NCBI RefSeq assembly: GCF_907164915.1
Contig: NC_061863.1
Coordinates: 67,633,364-67,697,363 of the forward strand
Origin: Impatiens glandulifera
Taxonomy: Eukaryota > Streptophyta > Magnoliopsida > Ericales > Balsaminaceae
DNA: 64,000 nucleotides
Direction: 5' to 3'
Shown: positions 34,823 through 49,400 of the stretch, piece by piece
Layout of the letters: every line of letters begins with the position of its first letter
Numbering within the stretch: position 1 is the first letter of the stretch
Translations under genes and position numbers: made by a program
Notes under the pieces: model-generated
Database searches by the model: none
What the model was told of the DNA's origin: nothing
Seen by the model: only the letters and a program-made list of their open reading frames with translations

Positions 34823-36735
34823 ATCTTTTTTTCTCTAGCTAGTTCACTCAGATAACTGTACAGAACCAGAATTATACTAGGCAGGCAAAAGAGAAGAAAG
34901 AATAAAAGTCACACAAGTTCATATCAAACTAATTAGCAATATTATACGTTAATGGTTCAACTAACAACCAATCATGTGAAGATTTTGTGGTGATTAAGTG
35001 ACATTCAAGCTAATTTATTGCATTCTTTATTCCTCGAAATTGACGTCATATAACACAATTATGGATTATCTTATTCTAATCATGGATACATTTTGTTTGA
35101 TTTGCTGTCCACTTGCATGCCTTTATATTAAATCTTAGGATGATTTTGAACAGAATGTTACAAATTAAATCAACTTAATTGTGATCGAGGTTATTTGAAA
35201 ATGGGCAATTTTTCTATTTCTCCACGAAACATGACCTCAAGGCGATTTAACAACAGAATGTTACAAAGTAAAATTTGAAATTTTCGGATTCCAAGCTTTT
35301 ATATCCATTCCCTTTTCCTCTCATTTGCTCCCTTCTGGTGCAGACACCACACAACATCACTCATTTGGACAGTTGACCCGATAATTCCCTGTATTTCCAT
35401 AATTTGAAAAATGCAGCATCACTAGATTTGGTGAATGCCGATTACAGAGTAAAGAACAGAAAACTCCATCCTCTAAGTTGTCTCCGACGAGGAAGGAGAC
35501 AATATATGGCAGACAAGATTGCACAAAAGAAGCAATAGAAGAAGACAAGCATGCAATTAAATTATATAACAGAAGAAATTTTGAAATTCAGAATTATATA
35601 TACACACAGAACAAGACAATGGAGGTGATCATATCATTAATTAAGTAGCAATATTATTATATATACTTTTAATGGTTCAACGTTCCTATCGTGTGACGAT
35701 GTTTATGTTGATTAATTATTCAAGCTTTATAGCATATTTTATTATTTTTTTGACCTTTTAACACAATGTTTATATATTATCTTTATTTTAATCATGGATG
35801 AATTATTCAAGCTAGCTATGTGGTCTATACTCTAAAGTTCCATCAATTTCTTGTCTTTTTTTTTTGTGTGGACTAACTGGTGACATTAATTTGTCAATAG
35901 AAATGTATTGTAAAAGCTAGCCATAAGTGTCAGATTTACTATAAAGAGTTGAAATCAAAATCTCAAATTGACTATCTCGCGGGTATCTTATGAATTTTGA
36001 TCGGTATTTATTGGATTATGCCCGAGTCTATCGAGGGTGTTGGGTGGTCTGACTCGGGGTCTGAAGATGTTGGGCCTTGGGGGCCAATGTTATCTTGTTA
36101 ATTCTTTCCTAAATTCGTAATGGTAGGCCCAGTAATTGGGTGGGGGACCTTTTGGGTTTGTTAGAGGATTTGAGGTTCTGATTTTCATGTATACATTAAC
36201 CTAATGTTATAAAGGAGCATGTCATGTCTTGATCAACCTAGCTAATTGGAAAACTGAGTAATTATATTTGTATTTCTCATCTGGATTATGATGGTGTTAT
36301 TATTTGAGATAATTAATTACGTGATTAGTTTGATCAGGGGATTGTGAGAGCTAGATGAAACATACAAAGGATATGATTAGGGGCATTAATCACAAGTCAA
36401 AGGAGATAATTTTAAAACAAACCTCCTCTGTTCATGCATGCACATCATAATATTATTTATTACATAGAAGAGATTGACAAGTGATCAGGAGATCAAGATC
36501 GAGAAGAAGAAGAAGGGATCATCATCTACAATTGGCCATTGGTAGATGAAGATAATGATAATCACACACGCTGATGCCAACTTTGGGGCTTATCTCTATG
36601 TACAAGAGAGGAGATCGAGGAAGAATTAAGAAGAAGAACACTAAATATTATGTGTTCTAATTCTAATTCTAATCCTAGCTAATACATCCATATGAAGAAG
36701 CAGAACTAACTACTTCAAATGGGCTAGCTTATTAA
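34823..36735. other. Spacer between UMAMIT B and UMAMIT D
   Basis: Contains the duplicated 5' flank of copy B to about 35165, the broken copy C (35288-35560) with its own decayed upstream sequence to about 35850, then unrecognised sequence. No other gene is supported. Confidence 0.5.
35288..35560 (-). pseudogene. UMAMIT pseudogene, copy C (remnants of exons 5, 6 and 7)
   Basis: Pieces of exon 7 (around TTCCAAGCTTTTA), exon 6 (CTTCTGGTGCAGACACCACA) and exon 5 (TTGTCTCCGACGAGGAAGGA) remain in the right order. Exon 7 is joined directly to the middle of exon 6, the 3' half of exon 6 is missing, and exon 5 has internal deletions. Exons 1-4 are absent, yet matches to the 5' flanks of A and B continue at 35600-35830. 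The exon 7 piece shares a sequence present in A but missing in B, so C is closer to A. Confidence 0.85.
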
Positions 36736-38455
36736 TTAAACTTGTGATTCTTCTTCATCTCGCAAAAGAGGAATTTTTTCCTCCGATGATTCTTCATTGG
36801 CAGCAGCAGAAAGGATTTTGGACTTTTCGTCGCCTTCTCTCATCAGACCCCACATGATCGTATAATATCCCACCCCCACAATTGTCGCACCCATAATGCT
36901 ACACCCACATATCGAATCACATCAGAACAACCCAATAATTAATTCCGCAGGAAAGAAAACAATATTTCTTTTACCTGCCGTAGTGAAAAGTGTCGCCAAA
37001 GAAGTAACAGCCGCAAAAAGTAGCATAAGGGACAGTAAAAGGCTTAAAAAGTGGGACAAAGAAAGAACCCTTAACCTTGGTGCACCATATTTGAGTATTA
37101 CTTCTCACCACACTGCCAAAAATCGCCTATTATATATATATATACATATACCAAAACAACCATGCCCACGTGCACTATTAATTAGTACTTGGAAAAACAT
37201 ATATAAAATTTTAATTTGATTAAAAAACAAGATTTTGTTTATTAATTTATATATACTAACCGTTAAAACAATAACAAGAAGGGTCATGTCAAGTTTAAGA
37301 CTCCAAGCACTTAGGTCCCTCTCCACCGTTAATGCCACTATTCCGGTTAGTAGTGTCCCCACAAGTGTATAAGATGACGCTATTTTCATCACATCTGGAT
37401 ACAACTTAACCGTTTCTACCTAATCGATCACACACACACACACGTAAATTAAACAATATATTGCGATGGAAAAAAACAAACCAAACCAAAATGTTTACGT
37501 ACCTGGATGATGTTCCAAATAGCAAAAGATAATGAAGCAGAGGCAAAGAGAGCGCAACCGAGGATCCATTTCTCGTTTGGAGACATGAAAACGAAAAGCC
37601 TCGGGGCGAGTTGAAGAAGATGTGTTGATTGTTTCCTTACGACAGGACCCTTATAAAAAGTGGTTGATAGAGCCCCAACAATTGATATGAATGTGCCCAC
37701 TATTTTTATCTTATTACTTCCACTCTTCCAATCAATTCTTGTTCTCCTGCATGCATGCATGCAAGTGTAAATTTAAACTTGCAAATTTCACCCCAAAATT
37801 AATTAAATTAAAAGACCCAGAATAATGAACTAATTAATAATGTATACCTGAGAAGAATGTTTAGAATAAAGGAAATGGCTGGGATCAAATTGGCCATTGC
37901 ACAAGCAACAATAGGAGAACTATAGCTCAGACCAAGAAATGCCAAGTTTTGTGCTATTGGAACCCTAATAATAATTATACAAATAACCAAATCAGGCCCA
38001 TTACTAATATTGGGGCCCAAATTATAAGCCCGGCCCAACATAGCACATGTGAAAGAGAAAGAGAAAGAGAATTACCCTATGAGACCGAGGATGAAGATTC
38101 TGACGAGAAGAGGTAAGCTAAAGAGAGAGCCCTCCTCCTGTTCACTTCTGCAAAAAAAGAAGAAGAAGATGATGATATTATTGTTTTGGTAAGACGGCGG
38201 CCGGTCGGCCGGTCAGTAAATAAAGGTTCTTAATTACAGAGTGCGGCGGCTGGAATTAATTGTCAAAGACGGGAGGAGGAAGAGAGATGAAAGAGCGCTT
38301 GTATAAGCCACGAAAACAAAAGGGCTGATTCCTTTGGCGATAACGGTGCTTGCCAAAATGGTTAAGGCTATAGTCAAAGCTTCCATTGTCGCCATCAATA
38401 TGCATGGCACTACTTCCGCCATTAACATCCCTAGAAATCTCATCTCCTCCCCCAT
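36736..38455 (-). CDS. UMAMIT/MtN21 EamA transporter, copy D (divergent)
   Basis: Exons 38238-38455, 38076-38147, 37848-37964, 37503-37746, 37261-37419, 36975-37126 and 36736-36898 give 374 aa. Exons 5 and 6 are 159 and 152 bp, exactly as in copies A, B and E, and intron phases are conserved. Features include ten hydrophobic segments, SYSSPIVACAMANLIPAISF, TFYKGPVV and AIFGSVVRSNTQVWCTKVKG-like motifs, and an acidic C-terminus. It is clearly older than the A/B duplication. Upstream, a donor near 38620 on the minus strand suggests a 5' UTR intron containing the TGAT repeat. The transported substrate is unknown. Confidence 0.88.
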
Positions 38456-38481
38456 TCTAGCCTAGCTACCTGATGATGATG

Positions 38482-38514
<33 letters not shown>

Positions 38515-41500
38515 CCCTATTCCCTAGCCTAAGCTAATAATATTTGTGCAACAAATTAAGATTATATATATATTATAGAGGCCAGTAAGAGAGAGAGAGA
38601 AGGAAATTATTTGAAATTACCTCTTCATGATACTTGGGAGCTTGTAGGGGCAAAGGGAATTAGCAACTCGGGACGTCCCAACCACAGGGAAAGCCGCCCA
38701 TTCCTTTTTTTTTTTATAACTTTTTTACTTCTTCATATATACTAACTAATAATACTTCAAAACTATTCTAATAAGGTTGTTGGTTTTAAAAAATGCGAAA
38801 AAACTTTTCATTTTACTCATGAATCATTAAAATTATGTATTTTTTAAATTAAATTATAAGGATCTTTCGATTATAATATTAGTAACAACAAGTTAAATAA
38901 AAAAAAACACAAAAATGGTAGACATTAAAATCAACAAAGAAACATAAAAAAATAATTTTTTTTTTAGGTATTTTTTAAATATTTAATTATAGCATAAAAT
39001 ACTATGTTAACAGATTTTTCTAATAAAAAATAAAAAATATGAAGAATATATTACATATATTATATAGTACAAAAATGAAATAAAAGCGGTTCGGCTAAGT
39101 GTAAAACTGTAAATAATAGAGATGAATATTTTGAGCCATGTAAAGAAAATCAGTTTTGAGGTGGAGAAAATAGTTGGACCTACTAAAATGATTTATTAAG
39201 GGGTCTATTCCATCTCACGTAAGCAAACATACCTTTCTGGCCTAATCTCTATTTTATTTTACTTTATTCACAAAAATACATCTTCCGCCCTAAATTCCAT
39301 TTCTTTATCACTCTATATGAGCTTTGATTACAGCTTAAACCTAACTTTATCACTTAATTATCTCTCATCATTTCACATTTAACAAATTTAATTCCAACTA
39401 GTTATCGGATCGCGAATATATCATGTCTCATATATTTTTAATCGCAATGTATTTATTGTCATCCTACCGTCGTACTTCAATTGATCACTTGATAATATTA
39501 AGTTTAATTGTTAACATATACTAATCGTCCCTAATCTTTTTATCTAGTTAACTATTTCATTTACCTTAAGTTTGTGTTTCACTTCTCAAAAGTACAACAA
39601 TATTTGTTTTTCCTCTTTATTAAGGATATATATTTTTAAAGATATTAATGCTAATTAAAACATTTAAGCTGCCATTGTTAACCTTACTATAGGTAAACAA
39701 ATTAATACAGTACTATATAAATTTTAAATCTAAAATTCAAAATTTTATTATTTTTTATTTCTTCAATTTTTTGCTTAATTGTTTAATGCAATGCCTCCTC
39801 CAACAGGGTAATGGCCGTTTGTAATGAAGCTAATTATTATTATCATTTATCATGACCTAATATATTTTCATATATATAATTGATCACAAATCACACTTAA
39901 TATAATTACTAATTAATACTATAGACAAAAGTAACTTACTCACTCTTTTTGGAAGTACCTTTAAATACATTTGCATTTTATCGTAATATTTTGATATTTA
40001 TGTTGTGTTTTTAATTTATGATCAATAGCTTTTGTCATAACTTGTTCTAAATTTATTGTCGTGTTATTTTCCAAGAATATAGATTAATGAAATTAGTTGT
40101 ATCCTTAATATTTTTTATGTTCATTTAATAATTATAATTTTCATATTTAATTTGAATCAATTAATTAAAATGGATAATTAATATCATTTTTTAAATGTAT
40201 AATTTAGTGGTTGGTTTGATCTTCTAAAAATCAAAATTATGAATTCAAAATCTTGTTTGATGAAAAATTGAATATTAATTTGGTTAATTAACGACTAAAA
40301 TATTTTAGTTAAATTTTACGAAAATAAAGTAAAAATATTTTTTTTTGATATAAATTGAATTATTTAACTAAGAATATTAACATTTGGTGATAATACATTA
40401 TTTATTAAAAAAAATCAAATATTAACACAAGATGAAATAAAAACTAATTAAGTCTCCAATTTTCCACAAATATATAATATAGTCATTTTAAATCTAAACA
40501 CATTCAATGTTCTTTTTTGTGTGAATAATTAATTGTTTGAAATTAACAATTGAATTAGTCATAAATTAAGTTTGTTAAATATATAGAAATAAAAATAAGT
40601 GTTGAGATTAAAAAAATTAATTTCTTTAATTTAATCATGAATTAATAGTTATTAACTGATGAATTATCTATCTATCTATATATATATGAGAATTAATAGT
40701 TTTAGATTTGAATATATATTTCATTTAATAATTTTAGTTTGGGTCAAAACTTCCAAACATAAGGACGTGGATCCTCACAAATTAAGACAAGAATAATATA
40801 ATTAACCTAATTAAAAATAACTATTTTCATTTTATTGTTGACGTACGTGCATTATATACTGGGAATCAAAATAGAAAAATAGCAATTAATGGGTTACTTC
40901 CAAATAGAGTGAGTAATCTTACTTTGTCCAGCGGTATTAATTAACTAGTAATTATTTAAAGTGTGAATATATAATTTTCAATTAATTATGACAAAATTAG
41001 CTAAGTCATAAATGATAATAATTAGCTTCATTACAAATGGCCATTGCGCCTTTGGAGAGGCCAATATTGCATTAAAAAAATAATGCATAAAATGAGAGAA
41101 ATTAAGAAAATTTAATAATATTTTGGATTTGAAAATTGTGACGGTGTGATGTTAATTTACATGATAGTCGCAACTAACTAGAAGCTGTAATCATAGTTAG
41201 CAATTAAAAGTCTGAAAATAGATGTAATATTGGAAGTGATAGAAATGATTAAATTAAAAAAGAATTACAACTTATAATTAATATACAAGTTATACGATCA
41301 TTTGATATTTGACGCTTTTAATGGTTGTTTGGGGCCTCCAGCAGATTGATTCATATTGAATATACATTAATTTGTACATGCTTAATTAGAGATTTCATGG
41401 TATATATAATATCATGATGTTTTCTACGATACATGCTTTTCTTTGCATCATAAAATTGTTTCATGTTAGTGAAAAGAGAATTCTTATATATTGATATATT

Positions 41501-43360
41501 CTTAATTCACTTTCAAAATTTGCAATTACCTGAGGAGAATTTGTTTGAATAATAATTAAAAAGACAGAAGTCGACGGTTAAGAATGATATATATATATAT
41601 GAATGAATATATGATCATTACTCAACTCTCTTGGACTTGATGTTAACAAATATAAATAAAATGAAGGTTATTAATAATGGATAATATAATTGCGATCATG
41701 ATCATATATATGGGTTATTTGACTTCCTCTTTTCAACTTAAGACTAGTTAATTAGTTAGGCATGGCTAGTGACATGTAAGTTGTGTTTTTAGGAATAAAT
41801 GGTCCAAGCAACTATTCATATATAATTCTCTATACAAAATTATATATGTTAAGTTTGTTGATCAGGTACAATTAAATTAAAGTAATCTTGATTGGTTTAG
41901 AGTTTAATTAGACATACATAGGTAGATGAGATCCTAGATATGACATTAATATTGTTGTTGAGATATGCATGGTTGGCAAATCATATATATATGTGTGCTT
42001 CCCATGTCCTTCTTACTATTCCCCCCGGCCACATGCATATAACCACTAATAGAAAGAATATTTATTTATAAAACTAATTCATTTATTTTTTCTTATTTTT
42101 GTTTTAAATTTTAAATCACGATTAATCCCACTAATATTAAAAAATTTCACCTTAAAATTGAATGTGAGTTTTGATCTTTCATAAATAATTGTATTATAAT
42201 CAAATTAACTAAACTAAATTAATACATATGAATTTGTCATACATGTACTTTCTTTAATTCGAAAGGATGAGAATAACAATAAGAGACTTCAAAAAAATAT
42301 CAATAATATTGTTTTCTATCTTCTTCTTGATCTTGTCAACTATTTGCACAAAGATTAATAAAATAGATGAAAATTTTCTATGGATGCCCGCCAAGTTGTA
42401 TTTATTTGTAACAAACATAGCAAATTCTAGATACATTTCATGAGATTTCATCATCTTCTTCTTTCTTCTAATTTCCCCTTTTATCCTCTTTTGTCTTCTT
42501 ATTGTTATGATTGGATCAAATGCATTGTCTTTGATTAAATAAAGTGCAAAACAATCATAAATGGTTGCGACAAAAAAAAATTCTAACTATAAAGGTAATT
42601 AGATTGTGGAAGAAGACTTCAACAAAATTATTTTTAGATCGATCTTGATAACAAATTGATATCAAGATTGAATATGAAAAATCAAATATTATTATTACTT
42701 AGATATCTAAGTACGTGTAGATATTATTATTTTTAATATAATTCTATATTTAAGTTTTTTCACTTCAAATTAATGTATTCTTAGTAAAAAATAAATGTGT
42801 CCTTTGTTCTCTTTTTAAAAAAGATAATCAATTCAATTTAAAATCAAATATTTTTGTTAAAATTTTACCATTTAATTTACATTATTGGCAAAAGCATATT
42901 TAAGAGTGATGTTTTTATTTTTAATTAGTTTCTGTTTATCTTTTTTATTTTGAGCTTGCTTTGATTTGGTATTTATAAATATTGTTTGACAAACAATGTC
43001 AAAACTTTATTTGGTTCCAATATCCGTCCAGAGGATTCATGAGTTTTCTATGTGGATTTTTTTTCACATTTTTTTGAAGCTGGAGATTTATTAAAATTTA
43101 ACAAAAGTTGTATAATTTAATTGGTTAAATATCATCTCGATATGTAACTCTAAACAAATTTTAGTAAGGTATTTTTATTTTTATTTTTTTAGTGTTTATG
43201 CGATTAATTCAGACATTATTTTCTCATTCGTTTAACTTTTTTTTCAATTTATTTTGTATGTTACCATTTTTATTAAGGCCAAAAGAAATCTTGCAATTCA
43301 TAATTCCCATCTTATTTAATAAATTAAAATGTAATGAAATATGATAATGATGAGAAATTT
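38456..43360. other. Spacer between UMAMIT D and UMAMIT E
   Basis: Includes a (TGAT)n microsatellite at ~38471-38514 in the inferred leader of UMAMIT D. The rest is AT-rich with TTAATTAA and ATATAT runs and no ORF that I can assign. Confidence 0.55.
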
Positions 43361-44929
43361 TTATGGTTGAACATTATTTCTAGACACTAAGAAAGGGACT
43401 TGGTCATTATTATCAATTAAGTGTGAAAGAGGAGGAAGGGTGCTGCTGCCTATTCTACTCTTTTCCTCTGCTTCCATTGACTTCCCTTTCACAACTGAGT
43501 ATAGCCCAAGAGCTATAGTCCCAGTTCCAATTATGCTGCAATTAATTAATTAAAATCCACAAATTAAATACTATTCATATATACTGAGATTAAAATGTTC
43601 ATACGTACTTTCCAATGTGAAGAGCATCCCCTAGGAAGGCGACTCCCATTAGTGCCGCAAACGCTATACCAAGCGGCTTAAACATGGCCACTAAAACCGG
43701 CCCTTTCATGCTACATGCCCATGTATACACTATCGTTCTAACCGCTACCACAAAAATCGCCTGACCGACCGACCGACAACACGAGATCATCAACAATTTC
43801 ATTTCATTTCAATTCAATTCAATATTCAATAATAATGTATATAAATATATATACTGACATTATAAGCGATGGCTATTAATTCCATCCCGGAATTAATCTT
43901 CCACGCATTCGAAGTTCCTTCCATAACAAGAGCGACCACAGAAGATATAATTGTCATGAACCCGGCGCTAATGAGAGTTACCATGGTCTCAGAAGGATAA
44001 ACTTTTATGATCCATGTCTGAGATCAAAATGAAATTAATTAAATTAAAATTGTTTTATTGAATTAATTAATTAGTAAATTAAATATTAGAAGTATACCTG
44101 GGCTATATATTCGAGTGAAAGAAAGAAGGTAGCTGTGACAAGGAGAAAGCCACCAAGAATCCAACTTGAGAAATGAATTAACGAAGAAAGAACTGGCGGG
44201 CCTTGGTAAAATGTCACAATGTAAGCTCCTGTTATTGATATTATTGTGCCCAATAATTTCACTTTGCTGCTCTTTTCCCTCCAATCCACTCTTTCCATTC
44301 TTTAATTAATTAATTAATTAATTTCAATTAATTTCAATCAAATTAATTAATTAAATTAAATTAAATTAATACAAACCTGAAAATAACCGCAAGGATGTAG
44401 GTGAAAGCTGGGCCAAGACATTTCATGGCCGAGGCCAGGGTCGGAGAACTGTATCCAATACCAAAATACAAAAACAGCTGGAAACAACAACTGATCTACA
44501 AATTAATATATACAAAAACAATTCAAGAATTAGAGACGGTACGTCTTCATTGAGTTAATGTCGCTAAAAAGTAAATAAGAAATTAATGATCTTACTTACA
44601 ATACCAAGAAGGAAGATTCTACATACGATGGGGAAAGTGATTTCAGGACAGGCTTTGGTTCTGCATGATCATATATATATATATATACGATATTGTATAT
44701 ATAGCGATCTTTGACGAATAAATTAAGAAAAATAAAAGGTGATACGTACGTACCTGTGATAGATGAAGGCTGTGGGAAGAAGGAAGAGGAAGGCGAGGCC
44801 ATCGAAATAGGTGACGAAAACGAAGTCGTTCATTCCTTGTGTCATGGCGACTTTGCTTAGAGTGTTTGATCCGGCCACCATGCATTCCACAATCACCATT
44901 AATGGGGCTATCCATGAGCTTCCCAACAT
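43361..44929 (-). CDS. UMAMIT/MtN21 EamA transporter, copy E
   Basis: Exons 44754-44929, 44600-44660, 44377-44477, 44098-44299, 43859-44017, 43609-43760 and 43361-43535 give 341 aa. Motifs include QGMNDFVFVTYFDGLAF, GIGYSSPTLASAMK, CSMKGPVLVAMFKPLG and VAFLGDALHIG; ten hydrophobic segments are expected. Exon 2 is 61 bp, two shorter than in A and B (63). Frame is kept only if exon 3 begins at an acceptor (CAG at 44478) 13 nt downstream of the position used in A and B, which removes about five residues between transmembrane segments 2 and 3. The alternative acceptor (exon start 44490) gives the family-like GCCFQ but leaves the frame wrong. Confidence 0.8.
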
Positions 44930-47900
44930 TTTAATTAATTAGTAATTTCTCTTCCGATCGATCGATCGAGGATATTGTTATATTTTTAGTTTGGCCTTCA
45001 ATTGTTTTTATGAGTGCACCATTCCTTAATGTTGGGGCTTTGTTTTCAGATTCATGTTAATTTCCAATGAGATTTAAACAAAAAAAAAAATTATATATGA
45101 ATTGAGAGCTGGAGACAAATAAATGCAGCTTAGAAGGAAGGTCACCTTGCATTTCACTTTCTTGTCTCTAGCTAGCTAGCTAACAATGCATGGATACGGA
45201 AGTAGTAGTATATATTAGTGATTTCATGTCCCACAAATTCATTGAAGACATAATTAATTAATTAAACAAATTAACGTACGTACGAAGATACAAATATTTA
45301 TTTATTTAATGACATTAATTGATCCTATATATGAAGAACATTCCAGAGCTTTCAAAGTAAATAGGAATAGGATTGATGAATTTCTTGAATGCAACATTAA
45401 TTAATTAATATATAATGCTCTATCATCAACTGCATGAAATGTGTGTGTGTGCCGCACTCTAGGTCACAATCTCCTTCGATTAATACTTTCGTGTTTATTT
45501 GAAATTATTTCTTCCACTTATTGTGAAAGGGAATAATTATTCTTAATTTTCTTTTCTCATTTTTTTTTGTTACTCGATTCCTCGGAGTGGCTAAATGAAC
45601 CCCTTTAAATTAAAGGATTCTTAGTGGTATAGAACTTATAAATTTGAATTATCTTAGACATAATTCTTGTCATTTGAAATATACCAATATAAAAAGTAAA
45701 ACTATTTCATTAATCATGCACCTATTTTTTTAAATTTTATCGTAACAACTTACAAAAGGTAGTTAATAAAAACATAAATAAAAGAAAAATATTGTAGAAG
45801 TCAAGTAAAATCTTAATATTTTTGAATTGTATGAAAGAAACATAACCTGTAAACTTTTACTTTTATTTAAGGTATTCTAAATTCTAAGTGTCAAGCAATT
45901 TTTTTTTGTCAAGTATTACTTTGATTTATTGGGTGATGTCCGAATTTTTAGGTAGTTTCTGAAAAATTTGGATTGATGTGGCTGATATACATATATATAA
46001 ATACGTATTTGGGTTATCATTCTAATTACATTTAAGTGGACTAATTATCTGGTTGGAGAAAAATCGTTGAACTTTAAATGATCATAGTCGTTCGATACGT
46101 ATTATTCATAATGTTATTATTATGACGTTTTTTTATATTCGTTTCGGAAAGTCGATAGAGTCGGTCGGGGACTTAATTGTTCTTCTCAAATACTTACGAA
46201 TTCAATAACCTATTGAGTAACATTATTTTTTCATGTCATGTTTTGTCATTATGCTTAAACGATTTTTTATCATTTAAAAAAAATATTAAACATCTCAACC
46301 CAAAAAAACAAAAAAAAAATCTAATTTTCAAAATAAAAAAAATCATCGTACCAAGATATGATTAAGATTTTAAAGTATCTAAACTAACTTGTTATAATTT
46401 TGTAAAAAAATATTAAATTAAATTCATGTTCATTTTCTAATCCCACTTTAATTTTTAATTAACACTTTCTTAATAAAAATTAAATTAGTGATTTTTGGTC
46501 AATTATGCAAGATTATTAACGTTTGAGCTATCCTAATAAATTATGACTGGACGTAAAATCAAAATTTAGTTAAATTAGTAACAGTTTTTTAAAAAATAAA
46601 AATAATATATTATTAATAATTATAAACTTGTAAAATAAAAAAATTATTTTAAATAATAATTTTAAAACAGATATATTAATTATACATTATTAATTATAAA
46701 CTTGTGAAATCGTGAATTTACTTTAAAAAAATTATAAGTTTATTTTTAAAGAATATTATATTTAAAAATTTAATCATTTTAGGACAGTAAAAAAAACACA
46801 AAATTATTTATTTCAATAAGTAATATCTTCTTAAAACATAAATTTGGTTTATTTATGTAAAAGTTGTATACATTAATAAATCAAAATAATAAACCGGATA
46901 AAAGTTTAATAGAGATTCTTAAGCATTTTTTTTTAAAATAACTATAAGTTTACTTTCTATCACTTGTTGGGCCATAATGGGTTTTAACGATGACCCAATC
47001 ACACAAAACCTCTCCTCTTGTTAAGCATCGGGTTTATTGGGCCCAAATATTATTCCAAAATTCCCCAAACATTTTAAAATTAGAAGGCACCTTATAATTT
47101 TTTTTTTGTAGAAAAGTAATGAAAATGAAATACCAAATCCACATTTGAGAAACTAAATTATTGGATTCAATAATTTCTTAACTTAATTGGGAGTCAAAAC
47201 TGTAAAGTCATGTTAATTTCTTGAAAAATAATTTGAAAAAAAAAAGAAATACTCTAAAATAATTTACTAATTTCACATTTTTTGTAAATATATATGAGAA
47301 AATATATTTTTAGATTAACCAGATCAGAAAAATATATAGTTAATTGTAAGTTTGTACTGTGTACATCTTAATTAATTAAATCCAAGATGACCAATACAAG
47401 GCTAACCACTCTCAACGACTTCATTTATTCTTTAAAATAATCGGCCATTTTATAAAATGTGAAAAAGTAACTTAAAGCAATAAAAATATTAAGAAAAAAA
47501 ACATTCTATCATATCTCCAACAAACTGTAACAAGAGAATACATTAGTTTTGCTACACAAATTCTCACAAGTAAATGTGGTTGTGATTATTATTTTTTTTG
47601 AAAAACCCCCATTATAAAATTGAGATCTTAAATATATATTTATAATACCAACCATTAAATAAACAAATAAAAATATAACATGTTTTTGTTGTTGTTATTT
47701 TCTTATACAAAAATAACAATACACAGGAGGGGCAATAGGCCATTAGGCATGCAGCAGAGACCGGATCTTATTTATATATGGTCATTTTCATGCCTCTTGA
47801 AAGCTGTACTTTAACATGTCTAACTCTTTTCATGTAACACATCTACTCATTATTATAAATCACCCTAACTATATATATATATATTATAATATAATGCATG

Positions 47901-49327
47901 GGCTACCATAATGTTTACAAATAATAATTAAGTCTGCTTTTATATATATATATATATATATAAATTTATTTTTCTCTATCAAGTTTATACATCCTTTAAT
48001 TAATGTTTATGTTTGAAGTATGAACATATTATATATACGTACGTGTTGTGTCAATTAATGCATATAGCTAGCCTAGCTAGGTAGGTAATAAATGAATAAA
48101 AATATTGATACGAAAATATCAAAGCAGGATTTAATAATTAGCTAGGTTTAGGAATGCATAAATTAATTTATGAAGCAAACAAACAAACAGGCCGCTTCAA
48201 ACATTTTGCGAGTGACCGACCCTACGTAGGTACAATCAATCGAATCGAGTACTAATTGGATACATCGATCATAGAGAGTTGTACGTACGTACTACTCTTT
48301 CTATATAATATATTATGTCTTTGTCCTTCATCTAAAACTATGGCATCTTATATATAATATTACCATTCATTAACTACTCTTCATTTAATTAATTATGCAT
48401 ATATATGAAAACAATTAATTAGGACTTGGGGGTGAAAATCATTAGCTACCTGATTTTGTTTCTACGAGTACATCTCATTTTAAACCTTGCATTAATATGA
48501 TTAATAATCGGCTTACTACCTAGCTAGAATCAAGCTAAATTCTTTATCCATTAGAGTTTCCTGTTTATTTTACGTACGTACCAGAGCTTCTTTAAGTTTT
48601 TCCCACCATTGATATATGATATTTTGATCAATATTCTAAATTTAGAACACATGACTTTAAGCATTGATTTTTTTGTGTGTTTGTGTGGGAGAGAAAAAAG
48701 TTTGCCTAATTATTTGATAATTAAGCTAGTGGTGTGATGGTACCAATGCACCAACAAGCTCTGTACTTTTTCTTCTTTTTTTGGGGGGTCAGAAAAGTCA
48801 AGGTCACATTCATTCATTCATTCATTCACAACATATGTTCTCTAGCTTTGAAGGAGAAGATATAACATAGATGAAGACAGATCGATACTACCAGCTAGCT
48901 AGATCCAAATGATTCCAAACAATATTCATCATATATAAAAACCTTAATTTACACATGAACATATATAATAATTTACAATTGGATTTCTCTATCTGGGTTT
49001 CAAATTCTCCAATTGATCAAATCATGTTTCATAATCTGATTTACTAGATTATTCATTTTCAAATAAGATCGATCGGACTCATTAATTAGTTAATTCGTTT
49101 TGGTCATTATTATTATTATCCAGTACCCGGTACTATGAGTACATTTGGGCTGGATACGGATAATATTGTTATATAGACAATAATGCATGATAAGTTGAGA
49201 ATAATTGAAAATGCAAATGCAAGTGAATGAAATGAATGATAGTCCAAAATTTGAAGTGAAATATTCAATGATTTTGGAATGAACTCATCATTGTACTTAT
49301 CATGTGTTGTCTACATCTCATTGAAGG

Positions 49328-49329
<2 letters not shown>

Positions 49330-49397
<68 letters not shown>
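49330..49397. repeat. (AT)n microsatellite
   Basis: About 34 uninterrupted AT units. ORFs crossing it (Ile-Tyr runs) are artefacts. Confidence 0.95.

Positions 49398-49400
<3 letters not shown>

Larger units (their letters stand above)
31785..35165. repeat. Tandem segmental duplication, unit 2 (carries UMAMIT B)
   Basis: Second copy of the unit at 28425-31125, about 700 bp longer because of insertions in its flanks. Exons are clearly similar and introns and flanks more diverged, so the duplication is not very recent. Boundaries are approximate. Confidence 0.75.

Noticed and set aside
35357..35548. 63-codon ORF as a real gene
   Set aside because: It runs across scrambled UMAMIT exon pieces and is part of pseudogene copy C.
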